22,637 nt of DNA from M55B129 sp964506505 (GTDB lineage Bacteria; Bacillota; Dethiobacteria; DTU022): positions 1 to 22,637 of the forward strand of contig CAZDKY010000058.1 of the NCBI GenBank assembly GCA_964506505.1, in the 5' to 3' direction. The stretch's first letter is position 1. Every line of letters starts with the position of its first letter. A program made the translations under genes and the position numbers. Positions 13,077-21,294 of this stretch are shown here, in pieces. The notes under the pieces are model-generated. The model ran no database searches. It was not told the origin of the DNA and saw only the letters and a list, made by a program, of their open reading frames with translations.

Positions 13077-14104
13077 AATACAAACTCAGCGATTATGACT
13101 ATCATTTGCCGATTGAACTGATTGCCCAGGAGCCGCTGGCAGAAAGAGATAAATCGCGGATGATGATTCTGGAAAAAACAACAGGGCAAATAACAAATTC
13201 CATCTTCAATAGAATTCCCACTTATTTAAAACAGGGCGATCTGCTGGTTTTGAACGATACGAAAGTACTTCCGGTGCGCCTGCTGGGACAAATAGTGGGA
13301 AAAGATACTGCGGTTGAAATACTTCTTCTTCACCGATGTAGGGATGAAAGATGGATAGCCATGGTCAGACCGGGTCGCAAGCTGAAGCCGGGAATAAAAG
13401 TATCTCTTGAAGAAGACGTAACCGCTCTGATCGAAGACTATGCCGATAAAGGGCTGCGGGAGATCAGTTTTTCAGTCAGGGAACCGATTGAGAAACTGCT
13501 GCCCCGTCTGGGTAGAGTGCCTCTCCCTCCCTATATAAAAAAGGAACTGTCAGATCCCGATCAGTATCAGACCATTTTTGCCGCCAGGGAAGGATCGGCT
13601 GCGGCACCGACAGCCGGTTTTCATTTTACTGACAGGGTTTTCGCCGAACTGGATAAAAAGGGTGTGGAAAAAACATTTATTACCCTGCACATTGGCCCGG
13701 GGACTTTCCAACCGGTCAAAGAAGACGATATTCGGGAGCATGTTATGCACCGGGAATATTACCAGCTGCATAAAAGTACGGTTAAAGCTCTTAACGCGGC
13801 CAGGGAAAGAGGGGGCCGTATTGTCGCTGTGGGGACTTCGGTTTGCCGGGTCCTGGAGACAGTAGCTGAAAGCAATGGATACTTCGCCGGAGAAGCGGAA
13901 GGGTGGACTGATCTATATATCTATCCCGGGTATAAATTTCGCGCTGTTAACACTCTGCTGACAAATTTCCATCTGCCGCGTTCCACCCTGCTGATGCTGG
14001 TCAGCGCTTTCGCCGAAAGAAAAAATATTTTGTATGCTTACAGAGAAGCGGTCGCCGGGCAATACCGGTTTTTTAGCTTTGGCGATTGCATGCTTATTAT
14101 TTGA
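13070..14104 (+). CDS. queA: tRNA preQ1(34) S-adenosylmethionine ribosyltransferase-isomerase QueA
   Basis: This 344-aa enzyme transfers and isomerises the ribosyl part of S-adenosylmethionine onto preQ1 in tRNA, giving epoxyqueuosine. Family blocks are LPIELIAQEPLAERDKSRMM at the N-terminus, GDLLVLNDTKVLPVRLLG, AAPTAGFHFT near residue 180, HIGPGTFQPVKEDDIREHVMH, and NTLLTNFHLPRSTLLMLVSAF near the end. The length is normal. The GTG start is the only sensible one before LSDYDYHLP. The gene works directly after tgt in the pathway and lies just upstream of it; a micro-ORF overlaps its start. Confidence 0.95.
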   Translation: MVEYKLSDYDYHLPIELIAQEPLAERDKSRMMILEKTTGQITNSIFNRIPTYLKQGDLLVLNDTKVLPVRLLGQIVGKDTAVEILLLHRCRDERWIAMVRPGRKLKPGIKVSLEEDVTALIEDYADKGLREISFSVREPIEKLLPRLGRVPLPPYIKKELSDPDQYQTIFAAREGSAAAPTAGFHFTDRVFAELDKKGVEKTFITLHIGPGTFQPVKEDDIREHVMHREYYQLHKSTVKALNAARERGGRIVAVGTSVCRVLETVAESNGYFAGEAEGWTDLYIYPGYKFRAVNTLLTNFHLPRSTLLMLVSAFAERKNILYAYREAVAGQYRFFSFGDCMLII

Positions 14105-14206
14105 ACTGAAGCGGGTCAGAGAAGGATCAGAAACTGTTTTCAGAGAAGCCCTGCTGCCGATTGACAGCCCATCTTTCTTAAGATAAGCTAAGGAATGGAT
14201 GATCAG

Positions 14207-15334
14207 ATGCCCGTAAAATTTGCGGTGATAAAAAAATGCTATGCTACTGCTGCTCGCAGCGGTCTCCTGAAGAGCGGGCGCAATGCTATCGAAACGCCGG
14301 CATTCATGCCTGTGGGGACCCAGGGGACCGTTAAGGGATTAACAGTTGATGAACTGGAGCAGTTAGGCGCCGGTTTAATCCTGGGCAACTGTTATCATCT
14401 TTTCTTACGGCCGGGAATAGAAATAATAGCCCGCCACGGCGGGCTGCATTCTTTCATGAACTGGAAAGGTTCCATATTAACCGACAGCGGCGGTTTCCAG
14501 GTGTTCAGCCTCGGCGGTTTGCGAAAAGTTGAAGATGAGGGAGTGGAGTTTACTTCCCATATTGACGGGAACAGGCATTACCTGACTCCCGAAAGAGCAA
14601 TACGGCTTCAGAATATGCTTGGATCCGATATTGCCATGGTTCTCGATCAGTGTCCGCCCTACCCGGCTGAATATGAACAGGTAAGCAGGGCGGTGGAACG
14701 GACCACCAGGTGGGCGGAAAGAAGCAAGCATGCTCACCTCCGTGAAGAACAGGCGCTTTTTGCCATTGTTCAGGGTGGGGTTTTCAAGGATCTGCGCCGT
14801 GCTTCCGCGGCAGGCCTGGTCGAAATAGGTTTTGATGGTTATGCGGTTGGCGGTTTAAGCGTTGGCGAACCGAAAGATTTAATGTATGAAACATTAAGCT
14901 GGACGGTGGATGAATTACCTCCGGATCAAGTACGCTACCTGATGGGTGTTGGTTCCCCGGATGCCCTGCTTGAAGGAGTGCGCTGGGGAATAGATATATT
15001 TGACTGTGTTTTGCCGACCCGCATAGCCCGTAATGGCCGGGTGATGACTGACAAGGGTTACCTGCAGATACGCAACAGTGTCTATGCGACGGATCTTTCT
15101 CCGCTGGATGAAAGTTGCGATTGCCCCGTCTGCAGGAATTACAGTCGGGCATATATAAGGCACCTGATGAATGCAGGAGAAATACTGGGCCTGCGCCTGA
15201 CTACCTATCACAATTTGTATTACTTGAATCGGTTGATGCGGAAAATCAGGAAAGCTTTAAGTGAAAACCGATTTGACCAGTACTACCGAAAAGAGGGGCC
15301 AAAACTTAAATATTTATATGGAGGTGCTGATTAG
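14207..15334 (+). CDS. tgt: tRNA-guanine(34) transglycosylase Tgt
   Basis: This 375-aa enzyme exchanges G34 for preQ1 in tRNAs with GUN anticodons. Numbered from this start, Asp93 in ILTDSGGFQ and Asp266 in IDIFDCVLPTR are the two catalytic aspartates, and C304, C306, C309 (CDCPVC) with H335 (TTYHNL) form the zinc site. ATG 14207 is chosen because AAGGA (14190-14194) directly abuts the earlier in-frame ATG 14195, leaving no spacer, and because family members begin close to VKFAVIKKC; the 12-base spacing to 14207 is long, so the start is not certain. The stop overlaps the GTG of yajC by one base. Confidence 0.94.
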   Translation: MPVKFAVIKKCYATAARSGLLKSGRNAIETPAFMPVGTQGTVKGLTVDELEQLGAGLILGNCYHLFLRPGIEIIARHGGLHSFMNWKGSILTDSGGFQVFSLGGLRKVEDEGVEFTSHIDGNRHYLTPERAIRLQNMLGSDIAMVLDQCPPYPAEYEQVSRAVERTTRWAERSKHAHLREEQALFAIVQGGVFKDLRRASAAGLVEIGFDGYAVGGLSVGEPKDLMYETLSWTVDELPPDQVRYLMGVGSPDALLEGVRWGIDIFDCVLPTRIARNGRVMTDKGYLQIRNSVYATDLSPLDESCDCPVCRNYSRAYIRHLMNAGEILGLRLTTYHNLYYLNRLMRKIRKALSENRFDQYYRKEGPKLKYLYGGAD

Positions 15335-15609
15335 TGAACCTGGAATCTTTAGGACCATTTATCCCGCTTATTTTGTTGTTCGTCCTTTTCTACTTCCTGC
15401 TGATTCGTCCGCAGCAAAAACAGCAGAAAAAGAGGCAGGAAATGCTTAAGAGCCTTAATAAAGGCGATCGTGTTATTACAATAGGTGGTATTCACGGCGT
15501 AATCAAGGAGATCGACGATACGACGATCTCGCTGCGGGTTGCTGATAATCTCAACTTAAAGTTCGCCCGGGCGTCAGTAGATCGCGTAATTGAAGAAGAG
15601 AACGAATAA
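15334..15609 (+). CDS. yajC: Preprotein translocase subunit YajC
   Basis: This 91-aa Sec-accessory protein has one N-terminal transmembrane helix (about residues 8-24, FIPLILLFVLFYFLLIRPQQ) followed by a basic Gln/Lys stretch and the small conserved domain GDRVITIGGIHGVIKEID. The IRPQQKQQKK pattern is diagnostic. GTG 15334 overlaps the tgt stop (TAGTG) and has GGAGGTG (15320-15326) 7 bases before it. secD and secF, often next in other genomes, do not follow here; a terminator does. Confidence 0.93.
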   Translation: MNLESLGPFIPLILLFVLFYFLLIRPQQKQQKKRQEMLKSLNKGDRVITIGGIHGVIKEIDDTTISLRVADNLNLKFARASVDRVIEEENE

Positions 15610-15660
15610 ACATACTATTTAAACGAACAGGCCGTCGTGGAAAACCAGTCAAAGTCTAGA

Positions 15661-15708
15661 AGCACTCCTTGCTGACACCGGGCCGGTGTTGGGTAGGGAG
15701 TGCTTTTT
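15661..15708 (+). terminator. strong intrinsic terminator after yajC
   Basis: AGCACTCC (15661-15668) pairs with GGAGTGCT (15697-15704). Inside, ACACC (15675-15679) pairs with GGTGT (15685-15689), giving a two-part stem, and the right arm runs into TTTTTAT. This ends the yebC-to-yajC gene string. Confidence 0.85.
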
Positions 15709-15795
15709 ATGACCGACATTGGGATGATGACCTTATATATCACTTAGACTGTAATGCAACATGTACTCAAATAGAAAAAATAGAAAGGGGATTTA

Positions 15796-17148
15796 GTGGT
15801 GGACTTGATAACCCTCGGTTGGGAGAAAAAGATCAAAGAAGAAGGACCGCTGGCCCGGCGCATGCGCCCGGAAAACCTCTCTCACTTTGTCGGCCAGGGG
15901 AAAATAATCGGTCCCGGTAAACCACTGCAGAGAATTATTGAATCAGATCACCTGGTTTCTCTTCTCTTCAACGGACCTCCGGGAACGGGAAAAACCAGCC
16001 TGGCAAAAGTTATAGCTTCGGTTACAAAAGCTGATTTTGTCCAGTTAAATGCCGTAGCGGCCGGAGTTAAAGAAGTGAGGGCAGTGATTGATGAGGCACG
16101 GGATAACTGGTCACTGCACGATAAACGAACAATCTTGTTTATTGATGAGATACACCGTTTTAATAAAGCACAGCAGGATGTTCTCCTGGCGGCGGTAGAG
16201 CAGGGAACAGTTATTTTCATTGGCGCTACCACTGAGAATCCTTTTTTTTACCTGACGGCCCCTTTGCTTTCGAGGCTGCGGCTTTTTCCCTTTGAACCTC
16301 TGCGGAAAAGTGAAATTGTTGTCCTGATGAAAGAAGCGCTTGCCGATTCTGACCGCGGGCTGGGTAAGATCAAGATTAAAATAGATCCCGAAGCTCTGGA
16401 TTATTTTGCCGATAAGGCTAACGGTGATGCCCGGGCTGCTCTAAATGCTCTTGAAATGGCAGCCTTGATTGGCGAAGGAGAAGAAGATTCGATCGCAATT
16501 ACGGCCGATACGGCTGCCAAAGCTATGCAGAAACGTTTGCTCAGATATGATCGAGACTGTGACAGTCATTTTGACATGGCTTCAGCCTTCATCAAGTCGA
16601 TACGAGGCAGTGATCCCGATGCAGCTCTTTACTGGATGGCCCGTATGCTCAAGGGAGGGGAAGATCCGCTTTTTATTGCCCGCCGGTTGATCATCAGTGC
16701 TTCGGAGGATATAGGCAATGCCGATCCGCATGCCCTGCCCCTTGCTGTTGCCGCCGCCCAGGCTGTCCAGATGATAGGACTGCCGGAAGGAAGAATTCCT
16801 TTGGCCCAGGCTGCCGCATACCTGGCCTCGGTTCCCAAGAGCAACGCTGCTTACCTGGCCCTTGAAGAAGCTATGAAAATGGTAGAGGAAGAGGAAAACA
16901 GGTCAGTCCCCGATCACCTGAAAGACAGCAGTTACAAAAGCGCAAAAAAAATGGGACACGGGGTGGATTATCGCTATCCCCATGATTATCCAGGACATTA
17001 CACAGCACAGGAATATCTGCCTCCAGCCCTGGTGGGTAAGCAGTTTTATTGTCCCACCGCTCAGGGAAGGGAAAGAGAACTGCAGAGTTACCTTGAGAAC
17101 ATAAGTAAAACAGAGCGTGAACAAAAAGATCACCCACCGGAAGAGTGA
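15796..17148 (+). CDS. rarA: replication-associated recombination protein A (RarA/MgsA)
   Basis: This 450-aa AAA+ ATPase, related to RuvB and clamp loaders, acts at stalled replication forks. Seen are an N-terminal PLARRMRPENLSHFVGQ block, Walker A GPPGTGKT (60-67), Walker B LFIDEIH (114-120), the sensor ATTENP, and the C-terminal MgsA domain with DPDAALYWMARMLKGGEDPLFIARRL. The segment after ATTENP reads FFYLTAPLLSRLRLF where SFEVNSALLSRCRVF is usual. GTG 15796 (or GTG 15799) follows AAAGGGG at 15784-15790. No clear promoter was found in the 87 bases after the yajC terminator. Confidence 0.94.
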   Translation: MVDLITLGWEKKIKEEGPLARRMRPENLSHFVGQGKIIGPGKPLQRIIESDHLVSLLFNGPPGTGKTSLAKVIASVTKADFVQLNAVAAGVKEVRAVIDEARDNWSLHDKRTILFIDEIHRFNKAQQDVLLAAVEQGTVIFIGATTENPFFYLTAPLLSRLRLFPFEPLRKSEIVVLMKEALADSDRGLGKIKIKIDPEALDYFADKANGDARAALNALEMAALIGEGEEDSIAITADTAAKAMQKRLLRYDRDCDSHFDMASAFIKSIRGSDPDAALYWMARMLKGGEDPLFIARRLIISASEDIGNADPHALPLAVAAAQAVQMIGLPEGRIPLAQAAAYLASVPKSNAAYLALEEAMKMVEEEENRSVPDHLKDSSYKSAKKMGHGVDYRYPHDYPGHYTAQEYLPPALVGKQFYCPTAQGRERELQSYLENISKTEREQKDHPPEE

Positions 17149-17152
17149 AACG

Positions 17153-17767
17153 ATGCCTGCTTCTAAAAACTACCTGATCCCGGAAAAAGCAGTGCGGAAT
17201 CAGTTCAATGTTAAAAATTCTCGATTCATAGGCAGTCTTTTCCACGTTGAATCGGAGGAAGAAGTCCAGCGATACCTTGACAGTGTAGCTGCCGAATTTC
17301 CCGATGCAACACACCATGCCTATGCTTTCCGCATTGGAGCGGGAGGCGATATGATTGAGCGTGCTTCCGACGATCGCGAGCCGGCCGGGTCAGCCGGACC
17401 GCCCATGCTGCAGACCCTGCAGGGTAATAAGGTCTCTGATGTCCTGATCATCGGAACACGTTATTTTGGCGGTATAAAGCTGGGGATAGGAGGTCTGACC
17501 AGGGCTTACAGGGAATGCGCCAGGGTCTGCCTTGAAAAAACTGCCCTCAAGATCAGGGCGCCTGTCCAATCATACCGCCTGACAGTTTCATACGAAGATT
17601 TCGGGGCAGTCAACAGGCTGCTTGAGTGTAAAAACGGGTTGATTTATAAAGCAGATTATGGTCGGGAAATTAATGTTGTAATTGAAATTCCAGCCCGTTT
17701 GAGACGATCCTTTATTGATGGTTTTAAAACGGTTACCCGCGGTCGGGGCAAGTGGAAGAAGATGTAG
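17153..17767 (+). CDS. YigZ/IMPACT family protein
   Basis: A 204-aa protein of the UPF0029/IMPACT family (YigZ, YvyE). Conserved elements are KNSRFIGSLF, ATHHAYAFRIG, the ERASDDREPAGSAGPPMLQTL loop, and IIGTRYFGGIKLGIGGLTRAY. The C-terminal ~70 residues form the second, DUF1949-type domain. Precise biochemical function is not established for bacterial members. ATG 17153 is preferred because GGAAGAG (17139-17145) precedes it by 7 bases; GTG 17117 is in frame but has no ribosome binding site. It starts 4 bases after rarA, so the two form an operon. No terminator was seen after it. Confidence 0.9.
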   Translation: MPASKNYLIPEKAVRNQFNVKNSRFIGSLFHVESEEEVQRYLDSVAAEFPDATHHAYAFRIGAGGDMIERASDDREPAGSAGPPMLQTLQGNKVSDVLIIGTRYFGGIKLGIGGLTRAYRECARVCLEKTALKIRAPVQSYRLTVSYEDFGAVNRLLECKNGLIYKADYGREINVVIEIPARLRRSFIDGFKTVTRGRGKWKKM

Positions 17768-17797
17768 GAAGTAAAAGCGTTTTCAGCGTTCCTTTTA

Positions 17798-17827
17798 TTG
17801 ACATGTCTTCTCGAAAACAGATATAAT
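17798..17827 (+). promoter_or_regulatory. consensus sigma-A promoter of alaS
   Basis: TTGACA (17798-17803) and TATAAT (17822-17827) are exact hexamers 18 bp apart. Transcription would start near 17834, only about 22 bases before the alaS ATG, leaving no room for a T-box leader. Confidence 0.88.
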
Positions 17828-17830
17828 TGC

Positions 17831-17854
17831 GGTAACCTAAAAGGGAGGTTAACC
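17831..17854 (+). promoter_or_regulatory. hairpin covering the alaS ribosome binding site
   Basis: GGTAACCT (17831-17838) pairs with AGGTTAACC (17846-17854) as eight base pairs with a single bulged A, leaving AAAAGGG in the loop. The right arm contains half of the Shine-Dalgarno and ends one base before the ATG. If transcription starts at or before 17831 it could limit translation; if it starts near 17834 the left arm is partly lost. A protein operator role for the GGTTAACC palindrome is also possible. Confidence 0.35.
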
Positions 17855-17855
17855 G

Positions 17856-20474
17856 ATGCAATCCAGCAAAATTCGCGAAATCTTTTTAGACTATTTCAGT
17901 TCTAAAGATCACCTTGTCATGCCCAGCTTTTCACTCATACCTCAGAGTGATCCGACACTGCTTTTAATAGGCGCCGGCATGGCTCCCTTGAAACCCTATT
18001 TTACCGGTGAAAAGAAACCGCCGCATCCCCGGGTGGCTACCTGTCAGAAATGCTTGCGCACACCCGATATCGATCGCGTTGGCCATACAGGCAGACATGC
18101 CACTTTTTTTGAGATGCTCGGTAATTTTTCTTTTGGTGATTATTTTAAAGAAGAGGCCATTTCCTGGGCCTGGGATCTGGTCTTGAATGGTTATCGTTTA
18201 CCTGTGGATCGGCTCTGGGTTAGCATCTACGAAGAAGACGAAGAAGCTTATAAAATATGGAATGAAAGAATTGGAGTACCCACCGACCGGATTGTCAGAC
18301 TGGGTAAAGAAGATAATTTCTGGGAAATTGGTCTCGGACCCTGCGGACCCTGTTCCGAGATATATTATGATCTGGGTGAAGAAGTGGGATGTGACCGTCC
18401 CGACTGTGCTGTTGGTTGTGATTGTGACCGTTTCCTGGAAATATGGAATCTTGTCTTTACCCAGTTTAACAGGGAACCGAACGGCGAGTTAACCGAGCTG
18501 GAACATAAAAATATCGACACCGGGGCCGGCCTGGAAAGGATGGCCATAGCCATGCAGGGAGTACATTCCATATATGAGACCGACTGTGTGAAACCTCTTT
18601 ACAATCACTTCTCCAATCTTGTTGTCGCCGGTAAGCGCGGAGAAGAAGTGCCTCTACGTATTGTCACCGAACACAGCCGCGGAACTGCATTTTTAATATC
18701 CGATGGAGTGTTGCCATCCAATGAGGGTAGGGGTTATGTCCTCCGCCGCCTCCTGCGGCGGGCGATCCGTTTCGGCAAGCTCCTCGGTATTGAGGGCAAC
18801 TTTATGACCGATGCCGTTACCCTGGTCACAGACTTGATGGGTTCCACCTACCCGGAACTGAAAGAACGACAGGATTACATCCGCCAGATTGTAAAGGTAG
18901 AAGAAGAAAAATTTCAGGAAACTCTGGCCCAGGGGACGGAGATCCTGAACAACTACATTGAAAAGATGAGGCGTAATGGCCAGAAGATTTTGCCCGGTGA
19001 ACAGGCATTTAAACTTTACGATACCTACGGATTTCCCCTTGATCTAACAGCTGAAATCCTGGAAGAAGAAGGACTGGAAATTGACGGGGCATCTTTTGAA
19101 CAGAACCTGCGGGAGCAGCAGGAAAGAGCAAGGGCTGCCGCCCATAGCAGTGTCGATCGAGAGAGAGCTTCTCGCTACCGGGCAGCCGAAAATTTGAATA
19201 CCATTTTTACTGGATACGAAATGCTAAGAAATGAGGCTTCGGTTTTGCTGTTGCTGGTTGCTGGAGAAGAACGTAAAGCGGCAAAACAGGGTGAAACTGT
19301 GGAAATATTGCTGGATCGGACTCCTTTTTATGCTGAGGCAGGCGGCCAGGTTGGAGACAGGGGGACGATTGAAGGACAGCGGGGAAGAATCATTGTTGAA
19401 GATACAGTCTTTGCTCCAGGCGGACAGATTGTCCAACGTGGTAAGGTGGAAGAAGGAGAAATAGATGCAGGGGAAACAGTGCTGGCAGCGGTTGATAACG
19501 GAAGACGGCAGGGTTCCTGCCGCAGCCATTCTTCCACTCACCTGCTCCACCGGGCCCTGCGTAATACACTGGGTGATCACGTAAACCAGGCCGGTTCCCT
19601 GGTCGCCGCCGACCGCCTGCGGTTCGATTTCAATCATTTTTCCGCATTAACCGAAGAAGAGCTGCTGACTGTGGAAGAGGAAGTAAACAGGATGATCATG
19701 GCCAATGTTGAAGTTAAAGCCACAGTAACCAATCTGGAAGAGGCTAAAAAAGCGGGAGCAACGGCTCTTTTTACTGAAAAGTATGATCAAAAAGAAGTTC
19801 GGATGGTATCTGCCGGAGAATATACCAGGGAGCTGTGCGGTGGAACCCATGTCTCGGCCACCGGAGATATCGGCCTGTTCAAAATCGTTAGCGAGGAAGG
19901 AATCGGTTCAGGTTTGCGCCGTATCGAAGCGGTGGCGGGGATGAAGGCTTATCAGTGGACAGTGGAAAAGGATAAGCTGCTCAGGTTGATTGCCGATGAT
20001 CTAAATTCTTCTTTTAAACTGCTTGAAGAAAAATTTGCTGAACACATGAATGAATACAAGCAGTTGCAGAAAAATGAACAGGAGATGAAACAGCGGTTGG
20101 CGTCCATGGAGGCGGCTTCCCTGCTTTCATCTGTTAAAGAAGTGGAAGGGGTAAAGGTGCTCAGTGCTCCCGTTCAGGTAGAGAGCGCCGATGCCCTGCG
20201 ACTGGCCGTTGATGAAATAAGAAACAGACTTGATTCAGCAGTGATCATTCTTGGTGCAGTCAGCAACGGAAAGGTGATTCTTGTCGGTTCTGTAAGCCCA
20301 GAGTTGGTAAAACGAGGTCTCAATGCCGGCAGAATAATCAAGGAAGTGGCCAAAATGGTTGGCGGAGGAGGCGGAGGCAAACCGGAGCTGGCTCAGGCCG
20401 GCGGTAAAAACCCGGCAGCCCTGCCCGAAGCGCTTCAGGTGGTTGAAGATTTGGTCCGGGCTCAGTTGAAATGA
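17856..20474 (+). CDS. alaS: alanine--tRNA ligase
   Basis: This 872-aa class II synthetase charges tRNA-Ala and clears mischarged Ser and Gly. The catalytic domain spans about 1-440 with motif 2 around TCQKCLRTPDID/GRHATFFEMLGNF and the Cys-rich insert GCDRPDCAVGCDCDRFLEIW. The editing domain carries the zinc ligands H558-S-S-T-H562 and C661-G-G-T-H665. A coiled segment near 720-755 precedes the C-Ala domain with its GGGGGGKPELAQAGG loop. All domains are complete. AAGGGAGG lies 8 bases before the ATG. It is the first gene of the unit that continues with ireB, ruvX, DUF1292 and mltG, a conserved order in Bacillota. Confidence 0.97.
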   Translation: MQSSKIREIFLDYFSSKDHLVMPSFSLIPQSDPTLLLIGAGMAPLKPYFTGEKKPPHPRVATCQKCLRTPDIDRVGHTGRHATFFEMLGNFSFGDYFKEEAISWAWDLVLNGYRLPVDRLWVSIYEEDEEAYKIWNERIGVPTDRIVRLGKEDNFWEIGLGPCGPCSEIYYDLGEEVGCDRPDCAVGCDCDRFLEIWNLVFTQFNREPNGELTELEHKNIDTGAGLERMAIAMQGVHSIYETDCVKPLYNHFSNLVVAGKRGEEVPLRIVTEHSRGTAFLISDGVLPSNEGRGYVLRRLLRRAIRFGKLLGIEGNFMTDAVTLVTDLMGSTYPELKERQDYIRQIVKVEEEKFQETLAQGTEILNNYIEKMRRNGQKILPGEQAFKLYDTYGFPLDLTAEILEEEGLEIDGASFEQNLREQQERARAAAHSSVDRERASRYRAAENLNTIFTGYEMLRNEASVLLLLVAGEERKAAKQGETVEILLDRTPFYAEAGGQVGDRGTIEGQRGRIIVEDTVFAPGGQIVQRGKVEEGEIDAGETVLAAVDNGRRQGSCRSHSSTHLLHRALRNTLGDHVNQAGSLVAADRLRFDFNHFSALTEEELLTVEEEVNRMIMANVEVKATVTNLEEAKKAGATALFTEKYDQKEVRMVSAGEYTRELCGGTHVSATGDIGLFKIVSEEGIGSGLRRIEAVAGMKAYQWTVEKDKLLRLIADDLNSSFKLLEEKFAEHMNEYKQLQKNEQEMKQRLASMEAASLLSSVKEVEGVKVLSAPVQVESADALRLAVDEIRNRLDSAVIILGAVSNGKVILVGSVSPELVKRGLNAGRIIKEVAKMVGGGGGGKPELAQAGGKNPAALPEALQVVEDLVRAQLK

Positions 20475-20516
20475 AAGGACCGTTCGAAAATAATCATGAA
20501 GCCGGAGGATCTGAAT

Positions 20517-20795
20517 ATGCAGGATAATAATCATGAAGAAACTGTTCTTTTCACGGTGGAAGGCGAAGAGACTGACAACAAGGCCCGGAAAGTCCTGACA
20601 ACAGTTTACCAGGCTCTGAAAGAGAAGGGGTATAATCCTTTAAATCAGCTGGTGGGCTATCTTTTATCAGGTGATCCGGCCTACATTACCAGCCACAAGA
20701 ACGCTCGCAGCCTGATTAGACAGGTTGAACGCGATGAACTGCTTGAAGAAATGGTTGGTACATACCTTAAACTGACTGAAAAAAACAGGCTCTGA
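20517..20795 (+). CDS. ireB: IreB family (UPF0297) regulatory phosphoprotein
   Basis: This 92-aa cytoplasmic protein is a full-length UPF0297/YrzL member: ETVLFTVEG at the start, then VYQALKEKGYNPLNQLVGYLLSGDPAYITSHKNARSLI, the highly conserved core. In Enterococcus faecalis the homologue IreB is phosphorylated by the Ser/Thr kinase IreK and affects cephalosporin resistance; a link to cell-wall control here would be inference, though mltG lies in the same unit. ATG 20517 is preferred over 20496, because GGAGG (20504-20508) is 8 bases from it. Confidence 0.93.
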   Translation: MQDNNHEETVLFTVEGEETDNKARKVLTTVYQALKEKGYNPLNQLVGYLLSGDPAYITSHKNARSLIRQVERDELLEEMVGTYLKLTEKNRL

Positions 20796-20821
20796 GAAAC
20801 AAAAGCGAGGAACAGACAACA

Positions 20822-21229
20822 GTGCGCATTCTCGGTTTGGATCCCGGAGAAAAACGTATCGGTGTGGCTGTTACCGATCCCCTGGGCTTGACTGCACAGG
20901 GGATATCTGTCATCAGCTATGACCGACTTGAAAATGCCCTTAATGAAATTGAGGAAATCTGTAGACGATACGAAGTTTCTGAAGTGGTGGTTGGCAATCC
21001 GCTCAACATGAACGGGAGCAGGGGGCCTGCTTCGAAAAAAGCGGAAAAGTTTGCTGAAAAACTGCGCCGGAAATTGAAATTACCGGTTTTTTTAATAGAT
21101 GAACGGCTTACTACGGCCGGTGCTGAAAGAACTATGATTGCGGGGGGAGCAAGCCGCAGGAAACGCCGCGAAACACGAGATAAACTGGCAGCGGTTTTGA
21201 TCCTCGATTTATATATATCTTCCCGCTGA
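20822..21229 (+). CDS. ruvX: RuvX/YqgF family Holliday junction resolvase-like protein
   Basis: A 135-aa RNase H-like protein with the YqgF signature: GLDPGEKRIGVAVTDP at the N-terminus (Asp7 as first metal ligand), VVVGNPLNMNGSRGP in the middle, IDERLTTAGAERTM, and the final RDKLAAVLILDLYI with its acidic residue. Family members act in 16S rRNA 5'-end processing and have been proposed as resolvases. The start is GTG with GCGAGGA about 10 bases upstream. It is sandwiched between ireB and the DUF1292 gene in the usual yrzL-yrrK-yrzB order. Confidence 0.94.
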   Translation: MRILGLDPGEKRIGVAVTDPLGLTAQGISVISYDRLENALNEIEEICRRYEVSEVVVGNPLNMNGSRGPASKKAEKFAEKLRRKLKLPVFLIDERLTTAGAERTMIAGGASRRKRRETRDKLAAVLILDLYISSR

Positions 21230-21294
21230 GGGAAAGGACGAATATGCCGGTTGTGGTTCGAAAAACAGCCTGCAGGAAAAATGAGGTGCATAAA

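Noticed and set aside
14161..14189. TTGACA with TAAGCT 17 bp downstream as a tgt promoter
   Set aside because: The -10 matches only three of six bases, and transcription would start on the tgt start codon region itself.
15669..15920. Plus-strand open frame spanning the yajC terminator and the rarA start
   Set aside because: It begins inside the terminator hairpin and overlaps rarA out of frame.
17771..17797. Terminator after yigZ
   Set aside because: The repeated AGCGTT is a direct, not inverted, repeat, so no stem forms.
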